NCBI RefSeq assembly: GCF_001667945.1
Contig: NZ_LZJK01000126.1
Location: 1 to 60,769 of the forward strand
Length of the DNA: 60,769 bases
Origin: Mycolicibacter sinensis
GTDB taxonomy: Bacteria > Actinomycetota > Actinomycetes > Mycobacteriales > Mycobacteriaceae
Reading direction: 5' to 3'
The notes beneath the pieces are model-generated. The model was not told the DNA's origin. It did no database searches and saw nothing but the letters and a program-made list of their open reading frames with translations. The position numbers and the translations under genes were made by a program. Below, in pieces: positions 8,839 through 17,900 of this stretch. The stretch's first letter is position 1. Every line of letters begins with the position of its first letter.

Positions 8839-9588
8839 ATGTCTGACACTGCCACGCTGGTGCTGCTGCGCCACGGAGAGAGCGAATGGAACGCCAGCAA
8901 CCAGTTCACCGGCTGGATGGATGTCAACCTCACCGACAAGGGCCGCGCCGAGGCGGTCCGCGCCGGTCAGCTGCTTGTCGAGCACGACCTGCTGCCGGAC
9001 GTGGCCTACACCTCGCTGCTGCGGCGGGCGATCACCACCGCGAACCTGGCGCTGGACGCCGCCGACCGGCACTGGATCCCGGTCCGGCGCACCTGGCGGC
9101 TCAACGAACGCCACTACGGCGCGCTGCAGGGTCTGGACAAGGCCGCAACCAAGGCCCGCTACGGCGATGACCAGTTCATGACGTGGCGGCGCAGCTACGA
9201 CACCCCGCCGCCGCCGATCGAGGCCGGCAGCCGCTACAGCCAGGACACCGACGCCCGCTACGCCGACATCGGCGGCGGCCCGCTGACCGAGTGCCTGGCC
9301 GACGTGGTGGCGCGCTTCCTGCCGTACTACACCGACGTCGTCATCCCGGACCTGCGGTGCGGCAAGACGGTGCTGATCGCGGCGCACGGCAACTCGTTGC
9401 GGGCGCTGGTGAAGTACCTCGATCGGATGACCGACGACGAGGTGGTTGGCTTGAACATCCCCACCGGCATCCCGCTGCGTTATGACCTGGACGCCGACCT
9501 ACGTCCGCAGGTCGCCGGCGGTGTGTACCTGGACCCCGAGGCAGCCGCAGCGGGGGCCGCTGCGGTGGCCAGCCAGGGCGCCAAGTAG
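8839..9588 (+). CDS. gpmA: 2,3-bisphosphoglycerate-dependent phosphoglycerate mutase
   Basis: 249 residues. Interconverts 3- and 2-phosphoglycerate in glycolysis. The phospho-histidine is in [10 protein letters not shown] (R11, H12), the second histidine is H183 in [10 protein letters not shown], and [16 protein letters not shown] is the typical substrate loop. ATG at 8839 gives the conserved N-terminus [13 protein letters not shown]; an in-frame ATG at 8806 would overlap the previous gene and adds a non-conserved extension. Corresponds to M. tuberculosis gpm1 (Rv0489). Confidence 0.95.
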   Translation: MSDTATLVLLRHGESEWNASNQFTGWMDVNLTDKGRAEAVRAGQLLVEHDLLPDVAYTSLLRRAITTANLALDAADRHWIPVRRTWRLNERHYGALQGLDKAATKARYGDDQFMTWRRSYDTPPPPIEAGSRYSQDTDARYADIGGGPLTECLADVVARFLPYYTDVVIPDLRCGKTVLIAAHGNSLRALVKYLDRMTDDEVVGLNIPTGIPLRYDLDADLRPQVAGGVYLDPEAAAAGAAAVASQGAK

Positions 9589-9604
9589 CCCTAGCTGGCC
9601 CTCC

Positions 9605-9656
9605 AGTGTGAATTCCGGGTGGAAACGGGGTGAAATCTTCCCCCTGAATTCACACT
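9605..9656. repeat. 11-bp inverted repeat with 30-nt loop between gpmA and senX3
   Basis: AGTGTGAATTC (9605-9615) is perfectly repeated in inverse as GAATTCACACT (9646-9656). It follows the gpmA stop by 16 bp and lies upstream of the senX3 promoter. It may terminate gpmA transcription or be a dispersed palindromic unit; the loop is purine-rich and shows no T-tract. Confidence 0.7.
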
Positions 9657-9705
9657 CGGCGCACGTCGTGGTCGAGCGCTGGTCAGATAGGGCGGTCAAA
9701 CTGCG

Positions 9706-9711
9706 TACGAT
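9706..9711 (+). promoter_or_regulatory. -10 (TACGAT) of senX3-regX3
   Basis: TACGAT ends six bases before the GTG of senX3 at 9718, so a leaderless mRNA is expected. No convincing -35 is seen at 17 bp. Confidence 0.45.
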
Positions 9712-9717
9712 TTTGCC

Positions 9718-10902
9718 GTGGCTGCGACCTCGGCGCTGACGCTCGCTGCGGTGTCGGCACTACCGGCGCTCGCGGCCGGCGTGGCGGCTGGTTTCTGGCT
9801 GGCGCCGCGGCTGGCCGAGCGGCGCCGCCGGGTGGTCACCGAACGGGCGGGGATCACCGTCTCGCAGATGCTGCAGCGGATCGTCGCGCATGCCTCGTTG
9901 GGGATCGCCGTCGTCGACACCCACCGCGATGTCGTCTACCTCAACGAGCGCGCCTCCGAGTTGGGGCTGGTGCATGACCGGCTGCTCGACGATGTCGCCT
10001 GGGAGGCCGCACAGCGGGCCCTGGCCGGTGAAGAAGAGGTGGTGTTCGACCTCTCGGCGGCCAAGCGGGCGGCCGGGGCTACCCGATCAGAACTGTCGGC
10101 GGTGCGCGGGTACGCCCGGTTGCTGTCCGACGAGGATCGCCGGTTTGCGGTGGTGATCGTCGACGATCAATCCGAACAGGCCCGAATGGAAGCCAGCCGG
10201 CGCGACTTCGTGGCCAACGTCAGCCACGAACTCAAAACGCCGGTCGGGGCGATGGGCCTGCTCGCCGAGGCACTGCTGGCCTCAGCCGACGACCCCGAGG
10301 CGGTCCGCCCGTTCGCGGAGAAGGTGCTGCTGGAGGCGAACCGGCTGGCCAGCATGATCGGCGAGCTGATCGAGCTGTCCCGGCTGCAGGGCGCCGATCC
10401 GCTGCCGGACCTGGGCGCCGTGGACGTCGACAGCGTGGTCAACGAGGCGATCTCCCGGCACAAGGTGGCCGCCGACAACGCGGAGATCACCATCACCACC
10501 GACGCCCCGAGCGGCTTTCGGGTGCTCGGCGACGAGCCGCTGCTGGTCACCGCGCTGGCTAACCTGGTGTCGAACGCGATCGCCTACTCACCGCACGGCT
10601 CGCCGGTGTCGATCAGTCGCCGCAGCCGGGACGGTTTCGTGGAGATCGCGGTCACCGACCGCGGCATCGGAATCGCGCGCAAGGACCAACAGCGGGTCTT
10701 CGAGCGGTTCTTCCGCAGTGACAAGGCGCGCTCGCGGGCCACCGGTGGCAGCGGGCTCGGGTTGGCGATCGTCAAGCACGTGGCGGCCAACCACAACGGC
10801 ACCATCACGCTGTGGAGCCAGCCGGGCACCGGTTCGACGTTCACTCTGGCAATTCCCGCCTACCAAGCCGATTCGGAGCGAAGGGATGAAGAGCAGCGAT
10901 GA
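9718..10902 (+). CDS. senX3: Sensor histidine kinase SenX3
   Basis: 394 residues. Membrane kinase of the phosphate-responsive SenX3-RegX3 two-component system. A hydrophobic N-terminal segment (about 2-25) is followed by a PAS-like region (about 35-155), then HisKA with the phospho-acceptor H170 in [16 protein letters not shown], and an ATPase domain with [17 protein letters not shown] and [12 protein letters not shown]. Only one clear membrane segment is predicted here; M. tuberculosis SenX3 is similar. The stop codon lies at the first base-pairs of a triplicated 62-bp repeat that separates it from regX3. Confidence 0.95.
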   Translation: MAATSALTLAAVSALPALAAGVAAGFWLAPRLAERRRRVVTERAGITVSQMLQRIVAHASLGIAVVDTHRDVVYLNERASELGLVHDRLLDDVAWEAAQRALAGEEEVVFDLSAAKRAAGATRSELSAVRGYARLLSDEDRRFAVVIVDDQSEQARMEASRRDFVANVSHELKTPVGAMGLLAEALLASADDPEAVRPFAEKVLLEANRLASMIGELIELSRLQGADPLPDLGAVDVDSVVNEAISRHKVAADNAEITITTDAPSGFRVLGDEPLLVTALANLVSNAIAYSPHGSPVSISRRSRDGFVEIAVTDRGIGIARKDQQRVFERFFRSDKARSRATGGSGLGLAIVKHVAANHNGTITLWSQPGTGSTFTLAIPAYQADSERRDEEQR

Positions 10903-11083
10903 CATCTGCTGTCGACGATGCAGAGCGGAGCGTGCGGAGCGATGAGGAGGAGCAGCAGCGATGACACCTGCTGTCGACGATGCAGAGCGGAGCGTGCGGA
11001 GCGATGAGGAGGAGCAGCAGCGATGACATCTGCTGTCGACGATGCAGAGCGGAGCGTGCGGAGCGATGAGGAGGAGCAGCAGC
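10898..11083 (+). repeat. MIRU-like 62-bp tandem repeats linking senX3 and regX3
   Basis: Three 62-bp units begin at 10898, 10960 and 11022 (GATGACA...), followed by the first bases of a fourth at 11084. They differ only at one base (ACATCT or ACACCT). Each unit encodes a 21-codon frame, [12 protein letters not shown]... ending in DEEEQQR (10899-10964, 10961-11026, 11023-11088), and each stop overlaps the next ATG as ATGA. The senX3 stop overlaps the first mini-frame and the last mini-frame overlaps the regX3 ATG. This is the behaviour described for MIRU elements at this locus in the M. tuberculosis complex, where units are 77 or 53 bp. Confidence 0.93.
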
Positions 11084-11084
11084 G

Positions 11085-11768
11085 ATGACACACGTGTTGA
11101 TCGTTGAGGACGAGGAGTCGCTGGCCGATCCGCTGGCGTTCCTGCTGCGCAAAGAGGGGTTCGAGGCGACCGTGGTCACCGACGGAACCGCGGCCCTGGC
11201 CGAGTTCGACCGGGCCGGCGCCGACATCGTCCTGCTGGACCTGATGCTTCCGGGGATGTCGGGCACCGACGTCTGCAAGGCGCTGCGGGCCCGCTCCAGC
11301 GTGCCGGTGATTATGGTCACTGCCCGCGACAGCGAGATCGACAAGGTCGTCGGGCTGGAGCTCGGTGCCGACGACTACGTGACCAAGCCGTATTCGGCCC
11401 GCGAACTGATCGCCCGGATCCGCGCGGTGCTGCGCCGCGGCGGCGACGACGAGGGCGGCGTGGGCGAGGGCGTACTGGAATCCGGCCCCGTCCGCATGGA
11501 CGTCGAACGGCATGTGGTCATGGTCAACGGTGAGCAGATCACCTTGCCGCTCAAGGAGTTCGACCTGCTGGAATACCTGATGCGCAACACCGGCCGGGTG
11601 CTCACCCGCGGCCAGCTGATCGACCGGGTGTGGGGCGCCGACTACGTCGGCGACACCAAAACCCTGGATGTCCACGTCAAACGACTCCGGTCCAAGATCG
11701 AGGCCGATCCGGCCAACCCGGTGCACCTGGTTACCGTGCGCGGCCTCGGATACAAGCTGGAGGGCTGA
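11085..11768 (+). CDS. regX3: Response regulator RegX3
   Basis: 227 residues, OmpR/PhoB family. The receiver domain (1-120) carries the acidic pair E8-D9, the phospho-acceptor D52 in LLDLMLPGMSG and the conserved lysine in VTKPYSARELIAR. The DNA-binding winged helix (about 130-226) carries LPLKEFDLLEYLMRNTGRVLTR. It controls phosphate-starvation genes in mycobacteria. ATG at 11085 is reached by the ATGA chain of the upstream repeats. It is the last conserved gene before the accessory 11.9-33.8 kb region. Confidence 0.95.
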   Translation: MTHVLIVEDEESLADPLAFLLRKEGFEATVVTDGTAALAEFDRAGADIVLLDLMLPGMSGTDVCKALRARSSVPVIMVTARDSEIDKVVGLELGADDYVTKPYSARELIARIRAVLRRGGDDEGGVGEGVLESGPVRMDVERHVVMVNGEQITLPLKEFDLLEYLMRNTGRVLTRGQLIDRVWGADYVGDTKTLDVHVKRLRSKIEADPANPVHLVTVRGLGYKLEG

Positions 11769-11837
11769 GCCCGCAGCCGGTGGCTGATGGGTGACCTAAC
11801 TTGCTCGTTGCGGTCGTCGTCGCCGAAAATCACGGAA

Positions 11838-11869
11838 TTGACGTCCTCGTTCTTAATGTAGCCTTAATG
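11838..11869 (+). promoter_or_regulatory. Candidate promoter/operator of the PKS-NRPS operon
   Basis: In the 170-bp gap after regX3 (visibly AT-richer than the surroundings) two 7-bp direct repeats CTTAATG (11852-11858 and 11863-11869) are separated by four bases, an 11-bp period. That is the spacing bound by PhoB/OmpR-family regulators. TTGACG (11838-11843) and TAGCCT (11859-11864) could form a -35/-10 with a short 15-bp spacer. GGGAGA (11925-11930) is a reasonable ribosome site for ATG 11939. Binding by RegX3 is only a suggestion from position and spacing; the sequence is not a known RegX3 site. Confidence 0.35.
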
Positions 11870-11938
11870 AAGGTTGCCTACGGACGCTTGGGCCCAATCT
11901 AAAACCAATTTTCGTTAGCCATACGGGAGACGCGATCG

Positions 11939-14900
11939 ATGAGCGGGCCGGACGAAACGGTGCATACCCTCCGCACGTTGGTGGACCTGCTGACGCAGCG
12001 TGCCGGGCTGCGCGGCGACCGGCCGGCGTTCACCTTCTCCCGTGACGGCGACGAGCACGAAACCAGCCAGGTCAGCTACCGGCAGCTGGACCTGCGCGCC
12101 CGCCAGATCGCCGCCGACCTGCAGCGCCAGGGGGCCACCGGAGAGCGGGTGCTGGTGCTGTGCCCGCCGGGCCTGGACTTCATCGCCAGCTTCTTCGGCT
12201 GCTTGTACGCCGGTGCGATCGCGATCCCCGTGCACCCACCGATGCGCGAGCACCTTCTCCCGCGTGTCGAGTCGATCATCGCCGACGTCCAGCCTGGCTT
12301 CGCCCTCACCACCGCCGAGATCGAGCCCAGAATCAAGCCCGCCATCGACGGGCTGCCCGGCGGGCAGGCGCTGCAGTGGTCGATCACCGACTCCTACCCG
12401 CCCGGCACCGAGGCGGCCTGGGTGGCGCCGCAGATCGACGGCGACAGCATCGCGATGCTGCAGTACACCTCCGGGTCCACCAGCGCGCCCAAGGGCGTCG
12501 TGCTGACCCACGGCAACCTGGTGCACAACCTGAAGACCATTGCCGAAGCCTGGGACGCCAACACCGACATGCCGCATGTGACCGGCGTGTTCTGGCTCCC
12601 GCCGTACCACGACATGGGGCTGATCGGCGGCCTGCTCGAGACCCTGTACGTCGGGGGGCATTCGATCCTGATGCCGCCCACGGCCTTCATCAAGCGGCCG
12701 ATGCGGTGGCTGGAGGCGATCTCGCGGCACCGCGCCATGATCACCGCCGCACCGAACTTCGCCTTCGACATGTGCGTGGAGCTGTCCAGCCCGCAGGAGC
12801 GCGCGGCGCTGGACCTGTCCAACTGGACGGTGGCGCTGTGCGGCGCCGAACCGGTGCGCACCGCCACCTTGGCGGGGTTCGCCGAGGCGTTCGCGCCCGC
12901 GGGTTTCCGGGCCGAGTCGTTCTATCCGGTCTACGGGCTGGCCGAGGGCACCTTGCTGGTCTCCGGCGGATCGGACTCGCCGCTGCCGGTGGTGCATAAC
13001 GTCGACCGGGTCGCCCTGGGCGACAACCGGGTTGTCGGCGTCTCCGCCGACGATCCCAACGTCGCACCGCTGGTCGGCTGCGGCAAGCCGCGCGGTGGTC
13101 AGCGGGTGATCATCGTCGACCCGGAGACCCGCCGGGAATGCGCCGCCGATCGCGTCGGCGAGATCTGGGTGGCCGGGGGAAGCGTCGCCCACGGCTACTG
13201 GGGGGCCCCGGAACTGTCCGCCGAGACGTTCGCCGCCACGCTGTCCGACAGCGGTGAGGGTCCGTTCCTGCGCACCGGAGACCTGGGGTTCATCCATTCC
13301 GGCGAGCTGTTCGTCACCGGCCGCCGTAAAGACCTGATCATCATCCGGGGCACCAACCACTACCCCAACGACATCGAACTGACCGTCCAGAACACCAACC
13401 CGGCGCTGCTGCGCGGCCGCGGGGCGGTGTTCTCGATCGCCCCGGAGCCGGGCGCGGCCGAGCAACTGGTTGTGGTGCAAGAGGTGGACCCGAGCCGCTT
13501 GGGCGGGGAGCAGGCCGACGCGGCCATGCAGGTCATCCGGACCGCGGTCACCGAGAACCACTCGGTTCGCACCTACGCGGTCGTGCTGGTGCAGCCGCTG
13601 CAGCTGCCGACGACCTCCAGCGGCAAGATCCAGCGCAGCGCCTGCAAGCAGCGCTATCTCGACGGCGCGCTGCCGGTGGTGGCGGCCTGGCCCCCGGCCG
13701 CGCCCGAGCCCGCGGCCCAGCCGCCGGCGCCGGCCGCACCCGAACCCACCCCGGTGCCGGTGGCCGAGGCAGCAGCGGGCACACGCAGCGCAGCGGAGAT
13801 CAGCGCCTGGCTCGTCGACCGGTTGTCGCAGGAACTCGAGCTTCCGGTCGCCGAGGTGGACCCGGCCAAGCCGTTCGCCTACTACGGCTTGGACTCCATC
13901 CACGCGGTGCGCCTGTCGACCGCCCTGGAACAGTGGCTGGGCTGCGAGCTGGCCCCGACCATCGCCTACGAATACCCGTCGATCGACATCCTGTCGGCGC
14001 ACCTGGCCCGCGCCGCCGCGAAAACGCCGGCCGCCGAGCAGACCCTCCAACATCCCGAACGGCGCGCCGCCGACGAGCCGATCGCGATCGTCGGAATCGG
14101 TTGCCGGTTCCCGGGCGCCGACGGCCCCGAGGAGTTCTGGCGGCTGCTGTCCGGCGCGGTGGACGCCACCAGCGAGGTCCCGGCCGACCGCTGGGACGTC
14201 GACGCGTTCTACAGCCCCGACCCGTCGGTGCCGGGCACCGCGGTCACCCGCCGCGGCGGGTTCCTGGGTCAGGTCGACCAGTTCGACTTCCAGTTCTTCG
14301 GCATCTCGCCGCGCGAGTCGGCGCAGATGGACCCACAGCAGCGGCTGCTGCTCGAGGTGGCGTGGGAGGCCCTCGAGGACGCCGGGCAGGTGCCCGACGC
14401 CCTGGCCGGCAGCCACACCGGGGTGTTCGTCGGGATCTCCACCAACGACTACGGCTTCCTGCGGCTGGGCCAGCCCCAGCTCGTCGACGCCTACACCGGC
14501 ACCGGCAACGCCCTGAGCATCGCCGCCAACCGGCTGTCCTATACCTTCGATTTCCACGGGCCGAGCCTGTCGGTCGACACCGCCTGTTCGTCGTCGCTGG
14601 TCGCCGTCGACCTGGCCTGCCGCAGCCTGCGCGACGGTGAGTGCGACATGGCGCTGGCCGCCGGTGTGAACGTGATCCTGTCGCCGGCCCTGGCGATCAA
14701 CTTTTCCAAGGCCCGGGTGATGGCCCCCGACGGCCGCTGCAAGACGTTCGACGCCGACGCCGACGGCTATGTGCGCGGCGAGGGCGCCGGTGTGGTGGTG
14801 CTCAAGCCGCTGAGTAAGGCGCTGGAGGATCGCGACCCGATCTACGCGGTGATCCGGGGCAGCGCCACCAACTCCGATGGCCGCACCAACGGGCTGATCG

Positions 14901-17900
14901 CGCCCAGCGGCCGGGCCCAGGAGAGCGTGCTCACCGAGGCGTTCCGTCGGGCGGGCCTGCCCGCCGGTGCGGTCCAATACATCGAGGCGCACGGCACCGG
15001 GACGTCGATCGGCGACGCCATCGAGGCCAACGCGCTGGGCGCCGTGCTGGCCGAGGGCCGCCCGCAGGGCAGTCGCTGCCTGGTGGGTTCGGTCAAGACC
15101 AACATCGGCCACCTGGAGGCGGCGGCCGGCATCGCCGGCCTGATCAAAGTGGCGCTGTCGCTGCAGCATCGGGCCATCCCGGCCAGCCTGAACTACACCG
15201 AACCCAACCCGCACATCGGCTTCGACCGCCTGCCGCTGGAAGTGGTGCAGACGCTGACGCCGTGGCCGGCGGGCAGCCGCGCCGTCGCCGGGGTGAGCTC
15301 GTTCGGCTTCGGCGGCACCAACGCCCACGTGGTGCTCACCGAGGCCCCGCAGGTGCGTAGCAGCCACCCGGACCCCTATTCCGACGACGCCGCGCCGCGG
15401 CGCGCCGAGCTGCTGGCGCTGTCCGCCCGGTCCCCGGAGGCACTGACCGCGCTGGTCGGCGAGTACGAGATGGCGCTGTTTTCCGGTGGTCTGGACGGCG
15501 GACGTTTCCTGACGGACCTGTGCTACACCGCCGGTGCCCGGCGCGGCCACCATGACTACCGGCTTGCGGTGGTCGGTGACTCCCCAGCGGCGCTGTTCGA
15601 GTCGTTGTCGGCCTACCGCCTGGGTGAGTCGCGGCCGGGCCTGTCGGTCGGGCACTGCGCGCCGAGTCGGCCCGGCCCCGGCGTGACGTTCATCTTCTCC
15701 GGACAGGGCTCGCAATGGCACGGCATGGCCCAGCAGCTGCAGGCCGATGAGCCCGTCTTCGCCGACGCCCTGGCCTCCTGCGATCAGGCCCTGTTCCCGC
15801 ACCTGGGGCACTCGATCCTCGAGGAGCTGGCGCGGGGTGAGGACGAATCCAGGCTCACCGACATCGGCATCCTGCAGCCCACGATCTTCGCGATTCAGGT
15901 GGCGCTGGCGGCGTTGTGGCGTTCTTGGGGCGTCGAGCCGGCCGCGGTGGTCGGCCACAGCCTCGGCGAGGTGGCGGCCGCCCACGTGGCCGGAGCACTG
16001 AGCCTGGAAGACGCCGCGCGGGTGATCTGCGCTCGCGCCCGCATGCTCCGCGGCGTGCGCGGTCGCGGGGCGATGATGGTCACCGAGACCACGATGGCCG
16101 AAGCGCAGGAGCTCATCGCCGGTCACGAGCGCGAGGTCGCCATCGCCGCCAGCAACAGCCACCGCTCGACGGTGCTTGCCGGGGAGCGCCCGGTGCTCGA
16201 AGAGCTGATGGCCAAACTGACCCAGCGGGACCGGTTCTGCCGGTGGATCGAGGTCGACGTCGCCTCGCACAGCCCGCAGATGGCGGCCCTCGCCGCCGGC
16301 CTGCGGGGCAGCCTGGTCAAGCTCAAGCCGACCGCGCCGACGGTGCCGATGTACTCGACGGTCACCGGGGAGCTGGTGGGCGCCACGCTGCTCGACGCCG
16401 ACTACTGGGTGGCGAACCTGTGTTCGCCGGTGCGGTTCTCGCCGGCGCTGCGGCGGCTGCTGGAGACCGGGCACGACACGTTCGTCGAGCTCAGCCCGCA
16501 CCCGATCCTGCTGACCGGGGCCCGCGAAGATGCCGAACACCTGCATCGCAGCGCCACCCTGCTGCCGTCGATGCGCCGCGACGACGACGGTTTCCGGGGC
16601 CGCTCGACCATGCTCGGCTCCCTGGGCACTCTCTACACCCTGGGACACCCGGTGGCCTGGGAGCAGGTCTACCCCGAGGGCAGCCGGTGCGTCCCGGCCC
16701 CCACCTACCCCTGGCAGCGGGTGCACTCCTGGCTGGACGCCGGGTCCATCGCCGCGCCGCGCTACAGCGGCGCCGGTGGGAACGGCTGGCGCGGGCCCAT
16801 CCGGTCGGCCACCCAGAACACCGTGCTCACCGAGATCGACGTGACCACCGGGGCGCTGTCGGCCGAGCAACTCGGTGAGCTCGCCGGCCAAGCGGTCGAG
16901 CTGGCCTTCGGCCCGGGCAGCCGGTCGGTCGGTGCGCTGAACCTGTGTGCCGGTCCGGTCGAGGCACGCACCGTGCAGTTCGCCCTGACCGACGACGCGT
17001 TCGAGTGTTACGGCAGCGCCGCCGGTACCGACTGGTCCCTGCTGGCCACCGGCAGCATCGTCACCGGCCCCTCCGGCGCGCCGGCCATCACCACCGCCCC
17101 CGCGGACCCGGCCGAGCACAGCTACCGGCTGCGCTGGCGGCCGGCGTCGCTGGCGGCCGACGGGGAGGGCCGCTCCGGGGAACCTGGCAGCTGGCTGATC
17201 CTGTCCGACGGCCCGGTGGCCGACACGCTGCGCGACCACCTCGAGGCCCACGCCCAGTCCTGTGTGCTGGTGGAGCCGGTCGTCGGGCTCGCCGAGATCG
17301 AGCGGGTGAGCGCCGACAGCTACCGCATCGACCCGGGCCGTCCCGAACACTTCGGCGAGCTGCTGCGCGCGGCGTTCGGCGGTGACCGGCCGCCGTGCCG
17401 CGGCGTGCTGCACCTGTGGAACCTGCTGGCCGACACCGAGTCGCTGGAGACGGCGACGACGCTGGGGTCGCTGAGCGTGGTGCATCTGATCCAGGCGCTG
17501 ACGGTGGCCGGCTGGCTGGAGTCGCCGCGGTTGTGGTGGGTGACCCGCGGGGCGCAGCCGGCCGGCTGGGACGACGGCGCCGAATCCGCCGTCGTGTCGG
17601 TCGGGCAGGCCCCGGTCTGGGGGTTGGGCCGCAGCATCGACCACGAGCACCCGGAGCTGCGCGCCACCGGAATCGATCTGTCGACCGACGGCGGCCCCGA
17701 AGAACTGCGCGGGTTGTTCAGCGAGATCTGGGCGGACAACCGTGAGACCGACGTGGCGCTGCGCGGCCACCGGCGCTACGTGGCGCGCCTGGAGCCCTAC
17801 CGGGCCGGGCAGCCGGGCGAATTCGCGCTCTCCGCTGACGCCACCTACCTGGTCACCGGTGGTCTCGGCGCGGTCGGCGGCGAGGTCGCCGGCTGGCTGG

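Noticed and set aside
10898..11083. Three repeats as a CRISPR array
   Set aside because: Units are directly contiguous with no spacers and carry in-phase mini-frames.
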